Below, piece after piece: positions 1-9,397 of a DNA stretch of 64,000 nt; the first letter of the stretch is position 1, and every line of letters starts with the position of its first letter. The notes beneath the pieces are model-generated. The model made no database searches and was not told the origin of the DNA. It was given only the letters and a program-made list of their open reading frames with translations. A program made the translations under genes and the position numbers. Source of the stretch: JADKIH01 sp964595205 (GTDB taxonomy: Bacteria > Bacteroidota > Bacteroidia > AKYH767-A > 2013-40CM-41-45); the NCBI GenBank assembly GCA_964595205.1, contig CAZQOQ010000002.1, positions 124,001 to 188,000 on the forward strand, in the 5' to 3' direction.

Positions 1-1632
1 AAAACCAAGGCGCTCCACATTAAATACGATCTTGAAGAACTGAAAAAGCAAAAGGAGATTGCCGAATTATCAGACAAGTTAAAAGAACAATTTCTTGCCA
101 ACGTAAGCCATGAAATCCGTACGCCGATGAATGGTGTACTGGGAATGGCGCACCTGCTCAACAAGACAAATCCCACGAAAGAACAGGAAGAATATATTGA
201 TGCAATCAAGGTATCGGCAAATAACCTGATGGTCATCATCAACGACATCCTCGACTTCTCAAAGATCAATGCCGGTAAGATAGAATTCAACGAGACGGAA
301 TTCAACATCCGCGACCTGATGAAGGGCATCATACAGATTTTCCAGGTGAAGGCCGACGAAAAGAAAATCAAAATCGGCTGTACGATCGATTACAACATTA
401 AAGACAATCTTATTGGCGATCCGATCCGCTTAAACCAGATCCTTACCAATCTCATCGGCAATGCCGTTAAGTTCACCGAAGTCGGTAAAGTGATGCTTGA
501 AGTGAAACTCCTGGATCAAAAAGACAATCACTGCAAGATACGGATGAAGGTGAAGGATTCGGGAATCGGAATACCCGACAATAAACTTCAAAGCATCTTC
601 GAGAGTTTCGAACAGGCTGAGAATAACAAACGCCGCTATGAAGGAACCGGCCTCGGCCTCACCATCGTAAAGCAATTGGTCGAACTCCAGGGTGGAAGCA
701 TTTCTGTTTCCAGTCGTGTAAACGAAGGCTCCGAGTTTACCGTGGATATGTCATTTCATCTTGGGAAAAATCAGCCCAAAGAGAATATCAATCCGGAAAA
801 TGAGAGAATCGAGGCGCTTAATTTTTCAAACGTTTCGGTCCTTATCGTTGAAGACAACAAAGTGAACCAGCTGCTTTTGAAAAACATGCTGAAGAAATTC
901 GGCTTCGACAACCTGGATACGGCAGAAAACGGTCGCATTGCACTCAATAAGCTGAGAGAAAAAAACTATAACCTGATATTGATGGATATCCAGATGCCTG
1001 AAATGGATGGTTATGAAATCACGCGTGAGATCCGAACACGCCTCCGAAGGGAAATGCGTACGATTCCGATTATCGCAATCACCGCTGATGCTTCAGAGAA
1101 AGAAAAGATCAAAGCCAGAGAAACAGGGATGGACGATTACATCGTAAAACCTTATTCTCCCGAAGATTTGTATTTCACCGTTCTGAAATATGTCAAGCCG
1201 GCAGACTCCATTTTAGCTGAAACCAAAATGAACAATGCCGCCATCCTTTCCCGTTTCAGGGAAGCAGGGATGAATCTCGACTTTTTGGAAAAGTTCACCG
1301 GTGGAGACCAGGAGCTGGCCATTCAGCTGATAGAAATCTTTTTAAAGCAGGTTCCCGAAGCTGTTCAGAAATTAAATCATACGATCTCCTCGCAGGATTG
1401 GAAAGAGACTCATGCAGTAGCTCACAAGATCAAATCGAGCATTGCAATTTTTGAGCTGAATGAACTTAAAAAACTCATCACGAACATCGAAGAATATTCG
1501 AGAGACAGGGAGAATCTTGATAAAATTCCCAATGCGTTTTCGGCCTTCAGGGAAGGCACCCGACATGTAATTCGAAATCTTGAGGCGGAACTCAAAAAAC
1601 TAAGGCAGGCATCCGTAGAAGGAAATCGTTAA
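1..1632 (+). CDS. Hybrid sensor histidine kinase, C-terminal part (5' end outside window)
   Basis: The frame is open from base 1, so the sensory N-terminus lies upstream of the window. Visible in order: a coiled-coil linker, the HisKA H-box FLANVSHEIRTPMNG (phospho-accepting His near base 109), the HATPase_c domain with DSGIGIP and GTGLGL ATP-lid boxes, a receiver domain (LIVEDNKVNQ, LILMDIQMPEMDG with the acceptor Asp, then the Lys of YIVKPY), and a C-terminal Hpt domain with HAVAHKIKSS. This is a complete His-Asp-His relay in one chain. The partner regulator and the signal are not visible. It converges with ribonuclease Z, leaving a two-base gap. Confidence 0.93.
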   Translation, partial: KTKALHIKYDLEELKKQKEIAELSDKLKEQFLANVSHEIRTPMNGVLGMAHLLNKTNPTKEQEEYIDAIKVSANNLMVIINDILDFSKINAGKIEFNETEFNIRDLMKGIIQIFQVKADEKKIKIGCTIDYNIKDNLIGDPIRLNQILTNLIGNAVKFTEVGKVMLEVKLLDQKDNHCKIRMKVKDSGIGIPDNKLQSIFESFEQAENNKRRYEGTGLGLTIVKQLVELQGGSISVSSRVNEGSEFTVDMSFHLGKNQPKENINPENERIEALNFSNVSVLIVEDNKVNQLLLKNMLKKFGFDNLDTAENGRIALNKLREKNYNLILMDIQMPEMDGYEITREIRTRLRREMRTIPIIAITADASEKEKIKARETGMDDYIVKPYSPEDLYFTVLKYVKPADSILAETKMNNAAILSRFREAGMNLDFLEKFTGGDQELAIQLIEIFLKQVPEAVQKLNHTISSQDWKETHAVAHKIKSSIAIFELNELKKLITNIEEYSRDRENLDKIPNAFSAFREGTRHVIRNLEAELKKLRQASVEGNR

Positions 1633-1634
1633 AC

Positions 1635-2549
1635 TTACTCGATTTTAAAGCTATCTCCCTCTATCGCGAGCGTGGTACTCTCAAAAATTTCACGCGCTTC
1701 TTCCAGCAACGGATATAGGTTTTTATAGCGGGCTGAAAAATGGCCGATGATCAGCCGCTTTACGTCTGCCTTTTTTGCAATTAATGCCGCCTGTGCAGCG
1801 GTGGAATGAAACGTCTCCTCGGCCCTGGATAATTTATCGTTAAGAAAAGTGGCTTCATGATAGAGAAGATCAGCTCCCTGAATTGAAGGGATAATTTTTT
1901 CTTCGTAGCGCGTATCCGAACAAAAGGCATAACTGCGTGGCTTACGGGGATCGGTTGTAAGTTCATCATTTCTTATCACCTTCCCATCCGGTGCCACGTA
2001 ATCTTTACCGTATTTCAACTCCTGGTAAACATTAACAGGAACCTGGTACTCGCTGAGTTTCTCTTTAATAAGTTTCCTGAGTCCTCTTCTTTCGCTAAAC
2101 AGAAATCCCGTACATGGAATGCGGTGATTTAAAATGATCGTCTTTACTTCTATTTGTTCATCGAGATAAATGGTGGATGGTTCATTTTTATCCAGGAAAT
2201 GAAAATGCAGCGGATATCTCAAAAGTGTTTCAGAATATTTCAGTTGTATTTCAACGATTTCCTTCAATGGTTCCTGGCAGTAAATATGAAGATCTGTTGT
2301 GCGCCCCTGTAAATGCATCGTGGAAAGCAGTCCCACAAGACCCAGGTAATGATCGCCGTGCAAATGCGAAATAAAAACATGATTGATGCGGTGAAACTTG
2401 ATCCGGTATCGGTTCATCTGTATCAGGGTACCCTCACCGCAATCGACAAGGAACAAACGTTCGTGGATATTTAATACCTGGGCAGTTGGGTGACGCTGAT
2501 AAATCGGAGTTGCAGAACTGCTGCCAAGGATGCTAATTTCAAAAATCAT
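1635..2549 (-). CDS. rnz: Ribonuclease Z
   Basis: 304 aa metallo-beta-lactamase-fold tRNA 3' endonuclease, which trims precursor tRNAs 3' to the discriminator base. The zinc motif SHLHGDH is at residues 61-67. IGHFSARY near the C-terminus and a central Asp (FCSDTRYEE) complete the usual site, and the length is normal for the short bacterial form. Its ATG shares one base with the stop of the upstream secreted-protein gene, so the two are probably co-transcribed with the STAS gene above. The prophage tRNA-Glu lacks an encoded CCA, consistent with a need for this enzyme. Confidence 0.95.
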   Translation of the reverse strand: MIFEISILGSSSATPIYQRHPTAQVLNIHERLFLVDCGEGTLIQMNRYRIKFHRINHVFISHLHGDHYLGLVGLLSTMHLQGRTTDLHIYCQEPLKEIVEIQLKYSETLLRYPLHFHFLDKNEPSTIYLDEQIEVKTIILNHRIPCTGFLFSERRGLRKLIKEKLSEYQVPVNVYQELKYGKDYVAPDGKVIRNDELTTDPRKPRSYAFCSDTRYEEKIIPSIQGADLLYHEATFLNDKLSRAEETFHSTAAQAALIAKKADVKRLIIGHFSARYKNLYPLLEEAREIFESTTLAIEGDSFKIE

Positions 2550-3298
2550 CAGTCGTTAGAGATGATCATCCTCTTTGAAACGGAGTTTACGCTGTTTGAA
2601 ATAGTATAAAGATAAATTCCCGGCTGTAACCCATGCAAATCGACCGACAGATTCGACTTCCCTTTCGGAAGACTGAAGTTCCTGCTGATAACATTCTTGC
2701 CGATCAGGTTAACGATTTTCAGATTGACCACATCGGGCCTGACAAGAGTAACGGGAATGAGCACAATATCTTCTGCCGGGTTAGGCTGACTCTGACCAAC
2801 ACTGAAGGATTGTTTGTCAGTATAAGAAATACCGTTGATGGGATCGATTACAATCGAGTAATCATCGTTGTTGTCAGTCGTTGATGATGGTGTTCCGGCA
2901 AGCGTAAAATATATTGTCGTATGAACGACCAGCGGATAAGCACCTGCCAGATTAGACGAAGGAGCAGGACCTTCGAGTAAGATGCATGCATTCGAACCTC
3001 CGGGGAAACTGCATGATGAAGGCGTGCAGGAATATGTAAATCCCGGAGGAAGCCCGGAAACATTATCGATCACAATGGAATCAACAATAGCAGTAAAAGG
3101 AGGTACTACAGAATCCGTTAAAACCTTTGTCTGAATTACGGTGGAATAAGGAACCCCTACCACTGCATGGGGTAAACCCGTGGCGCTGTCAGGATAAATC
3201 CCCGGATCATTATGAGTGATACTCGTATCGGGAATGCACTGAGCAAATGAAACGACATTCATTAAAAACAAAAAGCAAATCGCGGCAAAAAATTTCAT
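2549..3298 (-). CDS. Secreted protein with T9SS C-terminal sorting domain
   Basis: 249 aa from the ATG at 3298, chosen because it begins a clean signal peptide (MKFFAAICFLFLMNVVSFAQ) one base after the stop of the STAS gene; a longer frame would add a charged non-signal extension. The middle is a Ser/Thr/Pro-rich domain of unknown function. The last ~80 residues (QPNPAEDIVLIPV ... GIYLYTISN ... KRMIIS) form a Por/type IX secretion sorting domain, so the protein is expected at the cell surface or outside. It sits in an operon STAS - this gene - rnz. Confidence 0.85.
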   Translation of the reverse strand: MKFFAAICFLFLMNVVSFAQCIPDTSITHNDPGIYPDSATGLPHAVVGVPYSTVIQTKVLTDSVVPPFTAIVDSIVIDNVSGLPPGFTYSCTPSSCSFPGGSNACILLEGPAPSSNLAGAYPLVVHTTIYFTLAGTPSSTTDNNDDYSIVIDPINGISYTDKQSFSVGQSQPNPAEDIVLIPVTLVRPDVVNLKIVNLIGKNVISRNFSLPKGKSNLSVDLHGLQPGIYLYTISNSVNSVSKRMIISND

Positions 3299-3299
3299 T

Positions 3300-3671
3300 C
3301 TACTCCTTATGTAATTGTTTTTCCACTTCCTCCATAAAAATGAGATCAATTGCTTCATTCACTGTGGGAACCTGCAACAGCATCGTATCAAGCTGAGAGA
3401 TGGAGATCAGTTTCTTCACATGATCCTGCACTCCGGCAAGTATGAATATTCCATTGCTGTCGCGACACATACGATAACCTACCAGGATTGCACTGAGGCC
3501 GGATGAGTCGCAGTACTGTACCTCCGACATATCAAAGATCATATTCTTTGTAGCTTCATGATGAAGCATGACGATTTCGGCTTTAAGTTCCGGTGCTACT
3601 ATTGAAGTAAGCTTTGCTTCCTTGATTGTTACCAAAGCATACTTCGCCTGTTTATCAATTGTAATATTCAT
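3300..3671 (-). CDS. STAS-domain anti-sigma factor antagonist-like protein
   Basis: 123 aa single STAS domain. The conserved loop YCDSSGLSA at residues 53-61 contains the Ser normally phosphorylated by an anti-sigma kinase (SpoIIAA/RsbV type). In this family the unphosphorylated form binds a kinase/anti-sigma partner. No RsbW-like kinase is visible nearby, so the target is unknown. First gene of the leftward operon; a TAAATTTG -7 element lies 17 bases upstream of the ATG. Confidence 0.85.
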   Translation of the reverse strand: MNITIDKQAKYALVTIKEAKLTSIVAPELKAEIVMLHHEATKNMIFDMSEVQYCDSSGLSAILVGYRMCRDSNGIFILAGVQDHVKKLISISQLDTMLLQVPTVNEAIDLIFMEEVEKQLHKE

Positions 3672-3687
3672 ATTTATTGAATTTTCT

Positions 3688-3695
3688 CAAATTTA
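3688..3695 (-). promoter_or_regulatory. Candidate -7 element for STAS operon
   Basis: TAAATTTG on the minus strand matches the Bacteroidota -7 consensus TAnnTTTG and lies just upstream of the ATG at 3671. I do not see a convincing TTTG -33 element at the usual distance, so this is tentative. The rest of the divergent gap up to 3921 is A+T-rich with no gene. Confidence 0.4.
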
Positions 3696-3921
3696 CAACA
3701 AAAATAACTTTTGAATAGCAACAGAGGAGAAATTTTCAACACTATGGGGAATTCAATTGTTAATATAAAAAGACTCATCCTTCATTAGAACCCGGTTTCT
3801 TTTGAGAAAAAATACTGAAATCCATTTTTATTGTTTACCAATTGAATTTTCAATAACCCACAATATTTTAAAAATTTCGATGAAAATTCAATAAAATATG
3901 ATTACATTACTGTCTATATAA

Positions 3922-5136
3922 ATGACTGTAATGCAAACATCAACATCACAGCGAACGATCGTCCATATGGACATGGACTCATTCTTTGTTTCCGTTTCTG
4001 TCCTGCAACGACCTGCACTCAAAGGCAAACCGGTACTTGTAGGAGGCAACAGCGACCGCGGAGTTGTAGCAGCCTGCAGTTACGAAGCCAGGAAATTCGG
4101 AATTCACTCGGCCATGCCGATGAAAATCGCCCGCAGGCTTTGTCCCGAAGCTGTCATCATCCGCGGCGATTACGAAGAATACAGCAGGTTTTCTGAAACC
4201 ATCACCGAAATCATTCGTGAAAAAGTTCCTCTCTATGAAAAATCATCCATCGATGAATTCTACATCGACCTGACAGGCCTCGACAGGTTTTTCGGGTGTT
4301 ATAAGTTTGCCACTGAATTAAGAGAAACGATTATCAGGGAAACTCATCTTCCCATTTCACTGGGATTTTCACAGAATAAAACCGTTAGTAAAGTTGCAAC
4401 CGGTGAAGCTAAACCCAATGGACAGAAAAAAATAGATTTCGGAACGGAAAAAAATTTCCTCGCTCCTCTGTCAGTAAAAAAAATTCCGATGATCGGCGAA
4501 AAGACTTACCACCTGTTACGCAGCATGGGTGTAGAGAAAGTCTATACCCTCCAGGAAATGCCTTTCCAGGTACTCAGTATGGTTTTAGGTGAAAATGGAC
4601 TCACGATCTGGAAAAAAGCAAATGGCATCGACAATTCGCCGGTTGAACCATACCAGGAAAGAAAGAGCATTTCCTCTGAAGAGACTTTCCAGACCGATAC
4701 GATTGATGTGGTTAAGCTTAAATCTATATTAGTGGTGATGACCGAAAAACTTGCCTTTCAACTGAGAATGGAAAACAAACTGACTGCCTGCGTGACTGTA
4801 AAAATCAGGTATTCTGACTTCAACACTCACACGATGCAGATGAGAATTCCATATACTTCCTGTGATCACACTCTTATTGCAACGGTAAAAGAACTTTTCG
4901 ATAAGCTTTTCAATAAACGTTTATTGATCCGACTCATCGGCGTCAGGTTCAGCCATCTCGTCGGAGGAGGCCACCAGATCAATCTGTTCGAAGACAGCCA
5001 GGAGATCATTCAGTTATACCAGGCAATGGATAAAATCAGAAAGCGTTTCGGAGAAGATAAAATTCACAGGGCTGTCGGGGAAACTTTCAAGCTACGCGAA
5101 TTCAATCCTTTCAATGGTATTCGAAAAACTATATAA
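3922..5136 (+). CDS. dinB: Y-family DNA polymerase IV
   Basis: 404 aa lesion-bypass polymerase. Catalytic residues are present: HMDMDSFF at residues 15-22 and SIDEFYIDL near residue 110, so it is an active DinB rather than a catalytically dead ImuB. Thumb, little-finger and helix-hairpin-helix regions follow. Near the C-terminus QINLF fits the QxxLF sliding-clamp-binding motif. An alternative start is the ATG three codons in. It is followed in the same direction by a DnaE-type polymerase, a translesion pairing; no LexA-type box was recognised. Confidence 0.92.
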   Translation: MTVMQTSTSQRTIVHMDMDSFFVSVSVLQRPALKGKPVLVGGNSDRGVVAACSYEARKFGIHSAMPMKIARRLCPEAVIIRGDYEEYSRFSETITEIIREKVPLYEKSSIDEFYIDLTGLDRFFGCYKFATELRETIIRETHLPISLGFSQNKTVSKVATGEAKPNGQKKIDFGTEKNFLAPLSVKKIPMIGEKTYHLLRSMGVEKVYTLQEMPFQVLSMVLGENGLTIWKKANGIDNSPVEPYQERKSISSEETFQTDTIDVVKLKSILVVMTEKLAFQLRMENKLTACVTVKIRYSDFNTHTMQMRIPYTSCDHTLIATVKELFDKLFNKRLLIRLIGVRFSHLVGGGHQINLFEDSQEIIQLYQAMDKIRKRFGEDKIHRAVGETFKLREFNPFNGIRKTI

Positions 5137-5143
5137 CTGTTTG

Positions 5144-5365
5144 TTGTTTTGATGTTTTGTTGTTTTTATGTTTTTATGTTTTATTGTTTTATTGTTTTAT
5201 TGTTTTATTGTTTGGTTGTTATAACATAAAAACAACAAAACAGCAAAACAACAAAACAGCAAAACAACAAAACAGCAAAACAGCAAAACAGCAAAACAGC
5301 AAAACATAAAAACATAAAAACAGCAAAACATAAAAACAGCAAAACATAAAAACCAAACAACTACC
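5144..5365. repeat. 8-bp microsatellite forming a long imperfect inverted repeat
   Basis: The dinB-dnaE gap is almost wholly low complexity. The left half (about 5144-5220) is runs of TGTTTTAT/GTTGTTTT-type units. The right half (about 5224-5365) is many copies of AGCAAAAC / AACAAAAC / ATAAAAAC. The two halves are near-complementary, so the transcript or single strand could fold into one long hairpin. Short open frames here are artefacts of the repeat. Copy number is likely unstable. Confidence 0.85.
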
Positions 5366-5370
5366 AAAAC

Positions 5371-8301
5371 TTGTATCTCAACTGCCACTCATATTTCAGT
5401 TTCAAATACGGCACCCTCACTCCTGCTCAATTGATTCATGATGCAGAATTGAATCATGTTTCTAAGATCGCCCTTACTGACATCAACAATACATCCGGAA
5501 TTCTCGATTTTGTACGTCGATGTAATAAAAGCACCGTCAAACCAATTGCCGGCATTGATTTCCGTAACGCTTCCAAACAACAATTCATTGGTCTCGCAAG
5601 GAATAATGAAGGCTTCAGGCAATTGAATGATTTTCTCTCTCTGTTTCTCGAGAATGGTGACGAAATCCCCGCTGTTGCTCCATTCCTTGAAAATTGTTTT
5701 TTCATCTATCCATTTCAACATCCATTCCGAAGCCTTTCAGAAAATGAATTCATCGGCATACGTCCTTCTGAGATAAACAAATTATTTTTCTCTCACTGGA
5801 AAAATCAGTTGAATAAACTTGTCATACTCGCGCCTGTCTCTTTCAGGAACAGGACTGATTTCAATGCACACCGGCTGTTACGCGCTATCGATAACAACAC
5901 CCTCCTTAGCAAACTGCCGCCGGAAGAACAGGCCGCGCCGGATGAAATCATGGTTGAAGAAAACAGGCTTTTAAATTTTTACAGGAATATTCCACACATC
6001 CTCGAAAACACAAGATACATAGCTGACAATTGCAACATTGAATTTGAATACGGAAAAAGTAAAAACAAAAAAACTTTCACGGGTTCTGAGAAAGAGGATG
6101 AGGCCATGCTCAGGAAACTTTGCAGTGAAAACCTGGGATATCGCTATCCCTACCCTGACAATAAGGTCGTGGAACGATACGACAAAGAAATCAATTCGAT
6201 CTGCAAACAGGGTTTTGCATCTTATTTCCTGATCAACTGGGACCTCGTTAATTTTGCAAGACATAAAAATTATTATTACGTCGGACGGGGAAGCGGAGCA
6301 AACAGTATTGTCGCTTACCTGCTTCGGATCACAGATGTAGATCCGGTCGATCTCGATTTATATTTCGAGAGATTCATGAATCCATTCCGGACAAGTCCGC
6401 CCGACTTCGACATCGATTTTTCATGGAAAGACCGTGACGACATCATCTCTTACATCTTCAAAAAATACACAAAGGATCACACATCCTTACTTGCCACTTA
6501 CAGCACATTTCAGGAGAATTCAGTCGTTCGCGAACTCGGTAAAGTATTCGGTCTTCCAAAATCAGAGATCGATACCCTTCAGCTTGAAGGAATTCAAAAC
6601 CAGGAGGGGAGTATTCCCGGACTGATCAAAAAATATGCTTCCGTTATAAGCGATTTTCCAAGCCATCTTAGTATTCATGCCGGCGGCATCCTAATCTCCG
6701 AATTACCGATACATTCTTACACCGCAACATCGATTCCACCCAAGGGATTTCCTCTTACACAATTCAGCATGATAGAAGCCGAAGACATTGGCCTATATAA
6801 ATTCGACATCCTCAGCCAGCGCGGTCTGGGACACATCAAAGACAGCATCGAAATTATCCGGAAGAACAGGGGCGTCGAAATCGATATTCATGATGTGCAA
6901 AAATTCAAGCAGGATGAAAATATTAAGATAAAACTGCGCGAAGCAAAATGCATGGGATGCTTTTATGTGGAAAGTCCTGCTATGAGAATGCTTTTGAAAA
7001 AACTCGGCGCCGACACTTACCTCGGGCTTGTTGCAGCAAGTTCCATCATTCGTCCCGGCGTCGCTTCCTCCGGAATGATGCGGGAATATATTCTCCGCTC
7101 GAAAGGCCTCCATCCTACTTACCAGACTCCGGATATGATCTATGAAATTTTAGAAGATACTTTTGGAGTAATGGTTTACCAGGAGGATGTCATTAAGGTC
7201 GCTCATTATTTCGGCGGACTTGATCTTGGCGAAGCAGATATGCTCAGGAGAGGGATGAGCGGGAAATACAGGGGGCGTGAAGAGTTTGCCCGCGTCAGGG
7301 ATAAATTTTTCTCCAATTGCAAATCGATGGGACATCCTGAAGATGTTGCTAAGGAAGTATGGCGGCAAATTGAAAGTTTTGCAGGCTATGCTTTCTCAAA
7401 AGGTCACAGCGCATCTTATGCCGTCGAGAGTTACCAGAGCCTTTTTTTGAAAGCATATTTTCCGCTAGAGCATATGGTGGCGGTGATCAATAACTTCGGC
7501 GGCTTTTACAGGACGGAGTACTACATCCATGAGGCAAGAATGAATGGAGCTGCCATTCATGCGCCCGACATTAATAAAAGCGAATACCTGACATGTATTT
7601 TCGGCAAAGATATTTTTCTTGGTTTCATCCACCTGGCAGAGCTTGAGTCGATGACCGCACAAAACCTGATTGATGAAAGAAAGAAGCATGGAGACTTCCG
7701 GAGCCTCGAAGACTTCATGAACAGGGTAAACATCTCTGTAGAACAACTGAGAATCCTGATACGAATAGGTGCATTCAGGTTCACAAACCGGACGAAGAAG
7801 CAACTTCTATGGGATATTCATACGGTAATAGGCAATAAACATAAAACAGAGGTTTCTAACGATCTCTTTGAAGTTGCAAGGCAGGAATATACTTTTCCCC
7901 CGTTGAATTATCATCCCCTCGATGATGCTTTAGATGAGAAAGAAATACTTGGTTTCACACTTTGTTCTCCTTTCGATCTGCTGAAAGAGCCTCCCGCTTC
8001 AAAGTTTACGGCAGGAGATATGAAGAATCACAAAGGGGAAATCATTGAACTGGTGGGTTACATGGTGACCGTTAAATACACGAGAACAAAATATAATGAA
8101 CGAATGATGTTTGGCACTTTCATCGATAAGAATGGAGTTTTTTTCGATACCACTCACTTCCCGAAAATCTGCAACGATTTTCCCCTGCGAGGCAAAGGGT
8201 GCTACCTGATAAAAGGTAAGATTGCGGAGGAATTCGGGTTTTACAGCCTGGATGTTATCAGCTTACATCTGCTCGAAAATCACCATATAGATATTGACTG
8301 A
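5371..8301 (+). CDS. DnaE-type DNA polymerase III alpha subunit, probably the error-prone paralogue
   Basis: 976 aa, shorter than replicative DnaE. It starts at TTG 5371: the upstream in-frame stop lies in the repeat, no ATG is available, and YLNCHSYFSFKYGTL is the usual N-terminus of the PHP domain. PHP is partly degenerate (ALTDINN where ALTDHG is usual). The polymerase active site is intact (PDFDIDF near residue 349 and the KFDIL Asp near 476), followed by helix-hairpin-helix and OB-fold regions. Partnered with dinB upstream, suggesting a mutagenic-repair role; the window lacks other PolIII subunits. Whether this is the sole or accessory DnaE cannot be told here. Confidence 0.85.
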   Translation: MYLNCHSYFSFKYGTLTPAQLIHDAELNHVSKIALTDINNTSGILDFVRRCNKSTVKPIAGIDFRNASKQQFIGLARNNEGFRQLNDFLSLFLENGDEIPAVAPFLENCFFIYPFQHPFRSLSENEFIGIRPSEINKLFFSHWKNQLNKLVILAPVSFRNRTDFNAHRLLRAIDNNTLLSKLPPEEQAAPDEIMVEENRLLNFYRNIPHILENTRYIADNCNIEFEYGKSKNKKTFTGSEKEDEAMLRKLCSENLGYRYPYPDNKVVERYDKEINSICKQGFASYFLINWDLVNFARHKNYYYVGRGSGANSIVAYLLRITDVDPVDLDLYFERFMNPFRTSPPDFDIDFSWKDRDDIISYIFKKYTKDHTSLLATYSTFQENSVVRELGKVFGLPKSEIDTLQLEGIQNQEGSIPGLIKKYASVISDFPSHLSIHAGGILISELPIHSYTATSIPPKGFPLTQFSMIEAEDIGLYKFDILSQRGLGHIKDSIEIIRKNRGVEIDIHDVQKFKQDENIKIKLREAKCMGCFYVESPAMRMLLKKLGADTYLGLVAASSIIRPGVASSGMMREYILRSKGLHPTYQTPDMIYEILEDTFGVMVYQEDVIKVAHYFGGLDLGEADMLRRGMSGKYRGREEFARVRDKFFSNCKSMGHPEDVAKEVWRQIESFAGYAFSKGHSASYAVESYQSLFLKAYFPLEHMVAVINNFGGFYRTEYYIHEARMNGAAIHAPDINKSEYLTCIFGKDIFLGFIHLAELESMTAQNLIDERKKHGDFRSLEDFMNRVNISVEQLRILIRIGAFRFTNRTKKQLLWDIHTVIGNKHKTEVSNDLFEVARQEYTFPPLNYHPLDDALDEKEILGFTLCSPFDLLKEPPASKFTAGDMKNHKGEIIELVGYMVTVKYTRTKYNERMMFGTFIDKNGVFFDTTHFPKICNDFPLRGKGCYLIKGKIAEEFGFYSLDVISLHLLENHHIDID

Positions 8302-8513
8302 TGTTTTGGAATATCTCATTTCCGAAGAGCCGTTAACGAGAATGTAAATCACAGGCTTCAGCCGGAAACAAACTTCATTCATTGACAACAAAATGGCAAT
8401 CAATGAGACTATTACCGGTAAAATTCCTGAACATTTCAGGGGTTAGTTCTCGTTGAACAGGGATAACTATTCAAATGAATTTCTTCGAGGTAATTTCATC
8501 GATTATTCTTGCT

Positions 8514-8521
8514 TATATTTG
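8514..8521 (+). promoter_or_regulatory. Candidate -7 element of the glycan operon
   Basis: TATATTTG fits TAnnTTTG and lies 54 bases before the GTG of the first operon gene. A good TTTG -33 is not evident. Nothing else stands out in the 274-base gap 8302-8575. Confidence 0.45.
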
Positions 8522-8575
8522 TCAGGTTTCGATGAATATTCATGTAACTAATTTCATTAACACGATTCTTTCATA

Positions 8576-9364
8576 GTGCTGGATCCTTTACAAAATAGCC
8601 TCCGGTTGAAACTGCTGGAAATGTATTACACAGCTAAGGCCGGGCATATCGGCTGTTCTCTCAGCTGCATCGACCTGATGATAGGCACGCTCATCCGTCA
8701 CAAGAAAAAGGAAGATACATTCATTTTATCCAAGGGCCATGCGGCAGCGGCGCTGTATGTGAGCCTATACCATTTGGGTGAAATCACGGATGCTGATCTG
8801 AACAATTATTATAAAAACGGCACTAAGTTACCAGCTCATCCTTCGGCAAATAAATTTATGGGAATCCCATTTGCACTCGGGTCGCTGGGTCATGGTTTTC
8901 CGATTGCTGCAGGTATTGCAAAAGCCAATAAGCTGCAAGGGACCGACTCCATTTCATATGTGCTGATGTCCGATGGCGAAACCAACGAAGGCACAACCTG
9001 GGAAGCGGCTCATTTTGCTGTTCGGCATGGGCTGGATAATCTCATCGTCATCATCGACAAAAACAATCTGCAGGGATTTGGAAATACAAAAGATATCTTA
9101 GGCGATACTGCAGCTGAAGAAAAATGGAATGCAATCGGTTTCGAATCGATCGTCGTCAATGGACACGATGTGGATCAGATATCAGATGCAATTAAAAAAT
9201 TCGGCGTGTCTTTAAATTCCAGGCCCAAATTATTGCTTGCCAACACCGTAAAGGGAAAAGGAGTGAAATACATGGAAAATAAAATGGAATGGCATTACCT
9301 TCCAATGAACGAAGAGTTGTATAACAATGCAGTCAAAGACATTGAAGAGACATTCAAAAGATGA
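8576..9364 (+). CDS. Transketolase-like, N-terminal (TPP-binding) subunit
   Basis: 262 aa half-transketolase. Motifs: GHIGCSLSCIDL, SKGHAAAALY, GSLGHGFPIAAG and the thiamine-pyrophosphate motif SDGETNEGTTWEAA. GTG start, as no upstream ATG is in frame. It pairs with the C-terminal subunit encoded 33 bases downstream; together they would transfer a two-carbon ketol unit. Location in a sugar-nucleotide/glycosyltransferase operon suggests a role in making a special cell-surface sugar rather than the pentose-phosphate pathway; that is inference. Confidence 0.88.
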   Translation: MLDPLQNSLRLKLLEMYYTAKAGHIGCSLSCIDLMIGTLIRHKKKEDTFILSKGHAAAALYVSLYHLGEITDADLNNYYKNGTKLPAHPSANKFMGIPFALGSLGHGFPIAAGIAKANKLQGTDSISYVLMSDGETNEGTTWEAAHFAVRHGLDNLIVIIDKNNLQGFGNTKDILGDTAAEEKWNAIGFESIVVNGHDVDQISDAIKKFGVSLNSRPKLLLANTVKGKGVKYMENKMEWHYLPMNEELYNNAVKDIEETFKR

Positions 9365-9397
9365 TCTTCATTGCAGGTCAGATTACAATAAACTAAA

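Noticed and set aside
5197..5388. 63-residue Cys/Phe/Val-rich frame on the minus strand
   Set aside because: Product of the microsatellite only; overlaps the dnaE start and has no gene-like composition.
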